Below, in pieces: positions 1 to 6,410 of a stretch of 22,284 nucleotides of DNA. Each line of letters opens with the position of its first letter. Position 1 is the stretch's first letter. The notes beneath the pieces were generated by a model. It made no database searches, was not told the DNA's origin, and worked only from the letters and a program-made list of their open reading frames with translations. Made by a program: the position numbers and the translations under genes. The stretch comes from CACKLF01 sp002725175 (lineage in GTDB: Bacteria; Pseudomonadota; Alphaproteobacteria; Rhodobacterales; Rhodobacteraceae), in contig PBQX02000047.1 of the NCBI GenBank assembly GCA_002725175.2, positions 1 to 22,284 of the forward strand. Reading direction: 5' to 3'.

Positions 1-220
1 ACTGTTTGGGAGCTTTAACTATTGGTGCTTTAGCTGTTCGTGCCTGAATAGCTCTTCTTTCTGCGTCGGATAGCTTTACTTCGGGGCCATATTTAAAGGT
101 CAACTGTCGAAACAATTCCTTCTCCTTTGATGAATATTTTTGAACCAATTTATCAACGTCTCCGAGCTTTTGGGGGGCATTTAATTTATAATAACGAGTC
201 AATCTAGTTTTGAAATCCAT
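1..220 (-). CDS. Partial hypothetical protein with KYGPE motif (5' end only)
   Basis: An ATG at 220-218 opens a frame that stays open to the left edge, giving about 73 residues; the C-terminus lies outside the window. The visible part is charged and helical. It begins MDFKTRLTRYYKLNAPQKLG, followed by DVDKLVQKYSSKEKELFRQL and then a TFKYGPE block. A short motif of the form 'k-Y-x-x-k-E-x-x-L-F-x-x-L-x-x-K-Y-G-P-E' occurs near the start of various protist proteins; I recall this only as a recurrent helical motif of unknown function. The gene starts 6 bp after the sigma-factor stop codon on the same strand, so its promoter must lie inside that gene or the two share a transcript. The tail is rich in Ala, Lys and Pro. 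I assign no function. Confidence 0.75.
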   Translation of the reverse strand, partial: MDFKTRLTRYYKLNAPQKLGDVDKLVQKYSSKEKELFRQLTFKYGPEVKLSDAERRAIQARTAKAPIVKAPKQ

Positions 221-226
221 TAATTA

Positions 227-787
227 TTATTCAATAGGGATTTGTTTACGTATCTTATTTAACAATCTATCATAAATTTTTCCAACTCGGTATTTTGAAA
301 TTCCATATTTTTTTGAAATCGTTGAATATGACAGTTTTAATTCAAATCGTAAATATATCAATTGCTTTTCAATATCAGAAAGCGTTACTGTTTCCATTAT
401 ATTGGTATTATCATTATACGATAGCGTTTCAAATGCTTTATCGTCAATATATTCAATTACGTGTTCATGCTCTCCTTTCCTGTGTTCGGGAATTCTGATT
501 AGGTCGTCTTTATAAATATGTCTCAAAATACAACCTCTAATCCAATAAGTAGAATATGTTGAAAATTTTACGTTCCTATCAGGATCAAATTTATCAGCTG
601 CAACGCAGAGTCCATACATACCTTCCTGTATTAAGTCATTTTCATGTCTTTGTGCGGTTCTATAACGATTTGCTATATAATGTACTAATCCAATATTGTC
701 TTTAATTAATTTATTGCGTCTGATAGCATTGTTGCTTGCTGTAAAACCATTAACAATGGATAAAATACTAAATATTGTGTATTTCAT
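227..787 (-). CDS. Sigma-70 family transcription initiation factor, probably plastid-targeted
   Basis: This is a clear bacterial/plastid-type sigma-70 protein. Numbering from the longest frame (ATG at 841), region 2 spans about residues 41-120. It includes the core-polymerase-binding stretch DLIQEGMYGL (69-78), the -10 recognition segment FDPDRNVKFSTYSTYWIRG (85-103) and the region-3.0-like LIRIPEH (114-120). Region 4, a helix-turn-helix, spans about 153-200 (TLSDIEKQLIYLRF, then SYSTISKKYGISKYRVGKIY). Region 3 is nearly absent, so the protein is small. I prefer the ATG at 787. It leaves 63 bp of AT-rich upstream DNA and gives MKYTIFSILSIVNG, a signal peptide, followed by FTASNNAIRR, a Phe-first basic/Ser/Thr segment typical of bipartite plastid presequences. 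Starting at 841 would bury this signal. Giant-virus transcription uses eukaryote-like polymerase without sigma, so the likely partner is the host's plastid-encoded polymerase. Sigma identity is near certain; targeting is inferred. Confidence 0.92.
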   Translation of the reverse strand: MKYTIFSILSIVNGFTASNNAIRRNKLIKDNIGLVHYIANRYRTAQRHENDLIQEGMYGLCVAADKFDPDRNVKFSTYSTYWIRGCILRHIYKDDLIRIPEHRKGEHEHVIEYIDDKAFETLSYNDNTNIMETVTLSDIEKQLIYLRFELKLSYSTISKKYGISKYRVGKIYDRLLNKIRKQIPIE

Positions 788-850
788 AATTGATATTTTT
801 GATATTGTGTGGTAATCATCGCTGCATAAAGCAATGTTCATTTTTCTGAA

Positions 851-1363
851 TTATTTTGTATTAAACCAAATGCAATATATATTTGGAAATTTAGTATTCA
901 TAGACCTTATATGTGAATATTTGTCATCAATGAAAACATAATTCATATTGTTTTCAATATTCACCATATTACACTTTTTATTTGAACCACAAAATTGTAT
1001 GTTTTTGATTTTATGTAGTTCTAATTCACGTAATGTCTCATAAGTCTCATCTTTTACAAAAGCACTTCGAGATGTTATTGCTCTAATATTTCCTTTTATT
1101 TTATTTAAAATATTGGGAATATTAGAATCAATTAGTTTGAATTTCAAATATTTTACCATATTAATCCATATATTTATAATAATGTGTTCATTGCCTGGAT
1201 TATGTTTAATTTCCGAGTCAAACCATTGTGTTGAGCCGATATATTGGGTAGTTTCTATTAATGTATCATCTATGTCTAATAACCAATATGTGTTACTATC
1301 AAACAAATTATTTTGATTTGCAAATATTTCTATATTTTTCCAAGATGTTAAGTCATATATCAT
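851..1363 (-). CDS. HAD-superfamily hydrolase, DUF2608-like
   Basis: The 170-residue protein carries the HAD phosphatase signatures in order. Motif I is DIDDTLIE, with the nucleophile and acid aspartates at residues 30 and 32. Motif II is AITSRS with Thr97. A motif III lysine lies in CGSNKKC near 129. Motif IV is VFIDDKYSHI with Asp145-Asp146. The block after motif I, YIGSTQWFDS, resembles DUF2608, a HAD-like family I remember from intracellular bacteria. The enzyme is probably a small phosphatase of unknown substrate. There is no signal peptide, so unlike its two neighbours it is expected to be cytosolic. It lies between the sigma and FtsH genes, diverges from FtsH across a 111 bp spacer and ends just before the sigma gene's upstream region. 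A consensus AAAATTGA element sits 34 bp before its start codon, suggesting early expression. HAD assignment is strong; DUF2608 is tentative. Confidence 0.85.
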   Translation of the reverse strand: MIYDLTSWKNIEIFANQNNLFDSNTYWLLDIDDTLIETTQYIGSTQWFDSEIKHNPGNEHIIINIWINMVKYLKFKLIDSNIPNILNKIKGNIRAITSRSAFVKDETYETLRELELHKIKNIQFCGSNKKCNMVNIENNMNYVFIDDKYSHIRSMNTKFPNIYCIWFNTK

Positions 1364-1396
1364 AAAAACATCTCATATTTTAGAGAAAACTATAAA

Positions 1397-1404
1397 TCAA
1401 TTTT
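1397..1404 (-). promoter_or_regulatory. AAAATTGA early-type promoter element
   Basis: The plus strand reads TCAATTTT, which is AAAATTGA on the minus strand. It lies 34 bp upstream of the HAD gene ATG at 1363, within AT-rich divergent spacer DNA. AAAATTGA is the established Mimivirus early promoter motif and is also used by Cafeteria roenbergensis virus, at comparable distances. The match is exact and correctly oriented. FtsH, on the opposite side of the spacer, has no copy on its own strand. Confidence 0.55.
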
Positions 1405-1474
1405 TATATAATTTAAAATATTTTTTAAAGTGCGCCGATATCCATTTAAGAATTAGAAATGATAATACTAATAA

Positions 1475-3421
1475 ATGTTTAAATATTCTATATTTTATAT
1501 TTTGTGCATAAACACTGGCGAGTGTTTTATTAAGCCTCGAGTTAGAATGCAGACAAATTTGCGCAAGCCTCGTTGGAAATGGGCTGGAGAAATGTATTCT
1601 AATAAGAAATCGATTGATGATAATAAAGATGAAACGGAAGCGTTAGTTGAAGCCAGAGTTAATAAGGAGTATTGGTCTTTATCTGATTTATATCAAAATG
1701 TTGAAAGGAATAAAGTGGTCGTTGCAGCTATTGCAAATGATGGTACTTTTATTGATGTTATGGATATTAATAATAATAGACATACTATTGATGTATTACC
1801 AACTGATATAACTAATATTGAAAGCGTATTCCTTAAAAATAATATACGATTTGCGGTTCAGAAAAAGCAATACCAGGGTATTAGCAATGTTTTAGGTGCA
1901 ATTGGCAGTATATTAATTCCTTCATTATTGTTGTTTTATGTAATAGCTATGGTTAGGGGAATGAATAGATTTGATGGTAATGGAAGCCCTGGTGGTGGAT
2001 TATTTAATGGTGGTATAGGGGGCGGAACACACAATGTGAATTTACTTCCTGAGACGGGTGTTACATTTGACGATGTAGCTGGTTGCGACGATTCTAAAAT
2101 GGAGTTACAAGAGGTTGTTGAGTTTTTGAAAAATCCAGAGAAGTTTAGTCAGGTAGGTGCTTTATGCCCTAAAGGTGTTTTATTAGATGGTCCTCCTGGA
2201 ACGGGAAAAACTTTATTGGCAAAAGCGGTTGCTGGTGAAGCAAAGGTACCTTTTATATCAACATCTGGTTCTGAATTTGTAGAAATATATGTTGGTATGG
2301 GTGCTTCCCGTGTTAGAAAATTATTTGCCGACGCAAAAAAAAATTCACCATGCATAATATTTATTGATGAAATTGATTCAATTGGTCGTAGTCGCGGCCG
2401 CGGTGGTCCTGGAAGTAATGATGAGCGAGAACAAACATTGAATCAAATTTTATCTGAAATGGATGGATTTATGGGTAATACTGGAATAATAGTACTGGCT
2501 GCGACAAATAGAGTTGATATTCTTGACCAAGCTTTACTAAGACCAGGTCGATTTGATAGAAAGGTTCCAGTAAACCTTCCTGATAAAAATGGTAGATATG
2601 AGATTTTAAAAGTTCATTCTAGAGATAAGCCTCTTGATATTGATGTAGATTTAAATGATATTGCAGCAAATACAATTGGATTTTCTGGAGCATCTTTGAA
2701 AAATTTATTGAATGAGGCTGCGATTATAGCTGCTCGTAATGGAAAAAACACTATTGGTTCAGAACAAATAGATTTCGCTATTGATAGAATAACAGTTGGC
2801 CAGCCTAAACCAATTGGTTCAAATGTTCGCAAAGAGATTGTAGCATATCATGAAGCTGGACATGCTCTGATGGCTGCTCTTACGCCATCATATGATAAAG
2901 TTGCTAAAGTTACTATTATTCCAAGATCAAATGGTGCGGGTGGGTTTACATTGTTCACGCCCTCGGAGGAAAGAATTGAAAGTGGTTTATATAGTCAAAA
3001 ATATTTAAAAGAGCAGCTTATGGTAGCATTAGGGGGTCGCGTTGCAGAAGAAATTCAATTTGGAGAAGAGGAAATCACATCGGGTGCTTCTGCAGATTTA
3101 CAACAAGTTAGAACTTTAGCTAGGAAAATGGTGACGCAGTTAGGATTTACAAATCAAACAAATATCGATAGCTTTCCTGTAGCATGGGAATCAAATGATC
3201 CAAGTGAGACGATGTATAATAGTAGATTATCACCAAAAACGGAAAATTTTATTGACATGGAAATATCAAGTTTGGTAAAAGAAGCTTATAATAAATGCAA
3301 AAATATTTTGACTACAAACAAAAAGCTATTAGATAGAATATCAGAAGAGCTTATAGTACATGAAACAATTAGCGGGCCTAAATTAATGGAATTATTAAAT
3401 AAAAATCTAGTCGCGTCTTAA
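1475..3421 (+). CDS. ftsH: FtsH ATP-dependent zinc metalloprotease, plastid-type with bipartite presequence
   Basis: The 648-residue protein has full FtsH architecture. An FtsH extracellular-type domain covers about 65-130 and one membrane segment about 137-162. A Gly-rich linker leads into the AAA+ ATPase with Walker A GPPGTGKT (239-246), Walker B IIFIDEID (294-301) and the second region of homology with TNRVDILDQALLRPGRFDR (344-362). The M41 peptidase follows with zinc motif HEAGH (459-463) and the third ligand Asp541 in GASADLQQ. All catalytic residues are present, so it should be active. The N-terminus, MFKYSIFYILCINTGEC, looks like a signal peptide. It is followed by FIKPRVRMQTNLRKPRWKW, a basic segment with Phe at +1, the hallmark of complex-plastid targeting. 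The usual first FtsH membrane helix is missing; the signal peptide sits in its place. In chloroplasts FtsH degrades damaged D1 in photosystem II repair. A mitochondrial or ER role cannot be excluded from sequence alone. Confidence 0.95.
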   Translation: MFKYSIFYILCINTGECFIKPRVRMQTNLRKPRWKWAGEMYSNKKSIDDNKDETEALVEARVNKEYWSLSDLYQNVERNKVVVAAIANDGTFIDVMDINNNRHTIDVLPTDITNIESVFLKNNIRFAVQKKQYQGISNVLGAIGSILIPSLLLFYVIAMVRGMNRFDGNGSPGGGLFNGGIGGGTHNVNLLPETGVTFDDVAGCDDSKMELQEVVEFLKNPEKFSQVGALCPKGVLLDGPPGTGKTLLAKAVAGEAKVPFISTSGSEFVEIYVGMGASRVRKLFADAKKNSPCIIFIDEIDSIGRSRGRGGPGSNDEREQTLNQILSEMDGFMGNTGIIVLAATNRVDILDQALLRPGRFDRKVPVNLPDKNGRYEILKVHSRDKPLDIDVDLNDIAANTIGFSGASLKNLLNEAAIIAARNGKNTIGSEQIDFAIDRITVGQPKPIGSNVRKEIVAYHEAGHALMAALTPSYDKVAKVTIIPRSNGAGGFTLFTPSEERIESGLYSQKYLKEQLMVALGGRVAEEIQFGEEEITSGASADLQQVRTLARKMVTQLGFTNQTNIDSFPVAWESNDPSETMYNSRLSPKTENFIDMEISSLVKEAYNKCKNILTTNKKLLDRISEELIVHETISGPKLMELLNKNLVAS

Positions 3422-3451
3422 TTATATAAAATTAAGTGTTTAATATAGAAT

Positions 3452-5356
3452 ATGGTTAAAAAAAATAAGGGAAAAAAAGCTAGAAAGGCTTTGAGTGCAA
3501 TAAATGAAACAATTTCTATATTGACACCAACAGTTAAATCAAGACAATCTTGTTTGTTTATATTAGCAGAATGTATACAGAAACAAACATATATATCTAG
3601 AATTCATCAATGGGTTATTATATCTGCTGATAAAGATTGGTGTAAAGAGGATTTTGATTCTTTTATACAGACTTTGCAATCTGTAATTCCCAAAACAATT
3701 AAAATAGATGGTAAATATGTTACTAGTGAATCTGCTATTTCTGAAGGATGGCCAGTTGTAGATGATTATGAAGCAATTGGATATTTAAGAAATATAACAA
3801 ATATTATTGCGAATGGTGATTATATAGTGTGTATGGACGACGATGATTATTACCCTCCTAAAAGAGTTGAGCATGCCGTGTGTTCTTTACGTAAAAGTTC
3901 TAAAGAAGTTGCTGGATGTTCTGCCCATATAATATATGAAACCGATTTAAAACTATTATTTCAATTTAAGCGATTTGGTCCAAATCATAGCGTTAATAAT
4001 TCTTTTGCATATAAGAAATCGTATATTGAATCTGGTGCTTTATATGATTCTACAAAAAAACACGCGGAGGAACGGTCCTTTTTGAAGGATTATAAAGTTC
4101 CTTTAATTCAACTTGATCCTATACATACGATAATTCAAATGGTTCATTTTAATAATACATATAGCAAAAGACATTTACTTGTACGGGCTGAATGGATGGC
4201 ACCAGACAAAAAAAATGTAACAAAAATTTCTTCATATCCAAATAAATTTGTTCCACAGAAAATATTAGACAAATATCAACAAGCGTTAAATTATAGTGAT
4301 TCTACTATTTCTGAGTATGATATTGTTTATTATTTAGGATTAGGAGCTCCAATATGGTCACCATATGATAAAAAATTGGGTGGTTCTGAACAAGCTGTAA
4401 AGCATTTAGTAGAGGCATGGTCAAATCTTGGCTATAGTGTTGCGGTATATGGAGAATTTTCCGAAGATGTTACAGAACGAAGTGTTGCCGAAGGTAAAGG
4501 AATTTATTTAAATTTTTCAAATTTTAAATGCTCTACACATTATAAGTATTTAATATTATGGAGAAGATATGGTATCCATCCAATAATATCATGGCCGATT
4601 AGTGCTGATTATTTATACTTAGATTTACATGATAGTATTCCACTAACGGAAAGTTGTCTAGACAATTTAGATAAAGTAAATAAAATTATAGTACGAAGTG
4701 ATTTTCACTCTAATATTTTGTGTGCTCAGCATAAAGCATATGATCTAAATAGCAAAATGTTAGCTATAAAAAATGGCGTCCGTGTAGATGATTTTGTGTT
4801 TAAACAAAATGATCCACAAAGAGATTTATATCGTTTTTGCTGGTGTTCATGTTATAAAAGAGGATTAATGCAAATATTAGCCTGGATGTGGCCAATAATT
4901 AAGAGACATGAACCTCGTGCTACATTCCATGTTTATTATGGAATGGATAACGTTACGGAAGAAGATTTTAAAAAACAAATGAATCAATTGTTGAAACAAC
5001 CTGGTGTTGTAGACCATGGTCGTCAAAGCGTTGATGTAATTATAAAAGAAAAACAGACCGCATCATTTCATCTATATTATTCAAAAACAACGGCTGAAAC
5101 AGATTGTATATCAATTAGAGAAAGTGCTAGTGCTGGTTGTATACCTATAATTAGTAATTATAATGTATTTGGAGAAAGAGAAGGGTTAAAACTACCCGGT
5201 GATCCTGGTACTTATCTTGACCATCAGAAAGTTGCCTTTTATATTAAAGATTTGTTATCTAAACCAGAAGAAATTGAAAGAATTCGGAATAATATGTGTG
5301 GTAAAGAAGTTGGTTGGGATAATGTTTCAAAGTTATGGCCATTAAAAAAAAATTAA
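3452..5356 (+). CDS. Two-domain glycosyltransferase (GT2-like plus GT4-like fusion)
   Basis: The 634-residue protein joins two glycosyltransferase folds. Residues about 15-250 form a GT-A, family-2-like domain with the metal/nucleotide-sugar motif YIVCMDDDDYYPP (DDDD at 129-132). From about 290 onward is a GT-B, family-4-like domain. It begins VYYLGLGAPIWSPYDKKLGG, with the GGSEQ loop at 310-314, and carries a nucleotide-sugar-binding segment SIRESASAGCIPIIS near 557-572. The start is highly basic (MVKKNKGKKARKA) with no signal peptide, suggesting action in the cytosol or virus factory. It follows FtsH by 30 bp on the same strand; an AAAATTAA near 3428, one mismatch from the early motif, is a weak promoter candidate. 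Its stop shares bases with that of the opposite-strand gene. It may add two successive sugars to a viral glycan; acceptor and donor are unknown. Confidence 0.88.
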   Translation: MVKKNKGKKARKALSAINETISILTPTVKSRQSCLFILAECIQKQTYISRIHQWVIISADKDWCKEDFDSFIQTLQSVIPKTIKIDGKYVTSESAISEGWPVVDDYEAIGYLRNITNIIANGDYIVCMDDDDYYPPKRVEHAVCSLRKSSKEVAGCSAHIIYETDLKLLFQFKRFGPNHSVNNSFAYKKSYIESGALYDSTKKHAEERSFLKDYKVPLIQLDPIHTIIQMVHFNNTYSKRHLLVRAEWMAPDKKNVTKISSYPNKFVPQKILDKYQQALNYSDSTISEYDIVYYLGLGAPIWSPYDKKLGGSEQAVKHLVEAWSNLGYSVAVYGEFSEDVTERSVAEGKGIYLNFSNFKCSTHYKYLILWRRYGIHPIISWPISADYLYLDLHDSIPLTESCLDNLDKVNKIIVRSDFHSNILCAQHKAYDLNSKMLAIKNGVRVDDFVFKQNDPQRDLYRFCWCSCYKRGLMQILAWMWPIIKRHEPRATFHVYYGMDNVTEEDFKKQMNQLLKQPGVVDHGRQSVDVIIKEKQTASFHLYYSKTTAETDCISIRESASAGCIPIISNYNVFGEREGLKLPGDPGTYLDHQKVAFYIKDLLSKPEEIERIRNNMCGKEVGWDNVSKLWPLKKN

Positions 5357-5676
5357 CAAACAGTCATATCATATTTAAGTGATGGATAATATGTATAATA
5401 AATATATTCTTCAGCGTTTTGTACATTTGGCAAATAAATGTATGTTACAATCATTAAATCACCAATCGTTTTCCAATGTATTGTTTCATATATTTTTAAT
5501 ACTCTTGAATAATTTTCGTGTGAAGATATGTATATTAGAGGCTGTTTATAGTAATCGTTTTGATTTTTTATGTCATAAAGACAACGGTTAAAGAACATTA
5601 TTTCTCTAATATTCCACAAATATTTTCTAAAGAGAAACATTTTTATTTCTTTCCATATATCATCACAAAATATCAT
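5353..5676 (-). CDS. Small hypothetical protein, F-box-like N-terminus
   Basis: This 107-residue protein is rich in Tyr, Ile and Trp. It begins MIFCDDIWKEIKMFLFRKYL and continues through IMFFNRCLYDIKNQ, an amphipathic start of the 'D-I-W-x-x-I-x-x-F-L' type common in giant-virus proteins and reminiscent of an F-box. The rest (IYISSHENYSRVLKIYETI, then THWKTIGDL-like residues and a Tyr-rich tail) matches nothing I recognise. It lies downstream of the HMG-box-like gene on the same strand with only 6 bp between them, so the two may be co-transcribed. Its stop codon overlaps that of the glycosyltransferase through a shared TTAA. The F-box reading is weak. Confidence 0.7.
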   Translation of the reverse strand: MIFCDDIWKEIKMFLFRKYLWNIREIMFFNRCLYDIKNQNDYYKQPLIYISSHENYSRVLKIYETIHWKTIGDLMIVTYIYLPNVQNAEEYIYYTYYPSLKYDMTVC

Positions 5677-5682
5677 AAAATA

Positions 5683-6291
5683 TTAATCAAACTTTGTTTT
5701 TAAATAAGATGATAATTGTTCAATCATTTTTGAATTTTTGATGTTCTTGTTTACGTCGCTTCCTTTACCAATACATCCCATATAATGCAAAAGTTGCTTT
5801 CTCTTCATTTTCTTTATATTTTCAAGATTTTTTAGTTCGTCACAAATGACAAACTTATCATAAGTTTTATCATTGTATTTTTGCCGCCAATCTACTAAAT
5901 ATTTTTCATTCATTTTAACTGCTTTTTGTTTATATACTTCTATTTCTTCTTTGGTCATTGATGACCATTTTCTACTAGCGTCTTTCCGAATTGAAATCAA
6001 TGTCTTAAAATCCAATTTTTTAGAATTTGTGTTTCCAGAATTAGAATGGAATCTTGCAATTTCATTATTAACATAAACCCCCCACCCGCTAATACTTTGA
6101 AGACTAATAAGCTTTGTCTTAGAGTTTTTAAACACTGGAATTTTTTGATAATTACCAATATGCGTTTTCATATGATTATAGAAGTCTTCGGGACTCATTG
6201 CGTCCATATCCATTGCAATATGCGACAATACGTATTTACGATCATTCAAAATACGTGTAGGAATGTTGTTGTTGTTGGTTTCAGTTGCCAT
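5683..6291 (-). CDS. HMG-box-like DNA-binding protein with SAP-like C-terminus
   Basis: The open frame begins at 6345, but I favour the ATG at 6291 (MATETNNNNIPTRI). The 54 bp between them are low-complexity AT-rich DNA that looks intergenic and would encode an odd MIMGLLIYLKKKTNKYII prefix. The 202-residue product has an HMG/YABBY-like block in its middle: SGWGVYVNNEIARF, then LDFKTLISIRKDASRKWSSM followed by TKEEIEVYKQKAVKMNEKYL. This fits the pattern in which a Trp in helix 2 and the 'S-x-E-E-x-x-x-Y-x-x-K-A' helix 3 define the fold. The last 50 residues (KRKQLLHYMGCIGKG to KMIEQLSSYLKTKF) resemble a SAP helix-turn-helix. Such proteins bind and bend DNA, so roles in packaging viral DNA or in transcription are plausible. 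HMG similarity is moderate; SAP is tentative. Confidence 0.8.
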   Translation of the reverse strand: MATETNNNNIPTRILNDRKYVLSHIAMDMDAMSPEDFYNHMKTHIGNYQKIPVFKNSKTKLISLQSISGWGVYVNNEIARFHSNSGNTNSKKLDFKTLISIRKDASRKWSSMTKEEIEVYKQKAVKMNEKYLVDWRQKYNDKTYDKFVICDELKNLENIKKMKRKQLLHYMGCIGKGSDVNKNIKNSKMIEQLSSYLKTKFD

Positions 6292-6410
6292 GATAATATA
6301 CTTATTTGTTTTTTTCTTTAAATAGATTAATAAACCCATAATCATTTTTTTGGTTTTTTTTATTCTTAAATTTTAAACATATTAAGTATATATTAAATTA
6401 ACGTTAATGA

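Noticed and set aside
788..841. Upstream Met at 841 as the sigma-factor start
   Set aside because: It would add 18 residues without homology, bury the signal peptide and leave only 9 bp to the HAD stop codon.
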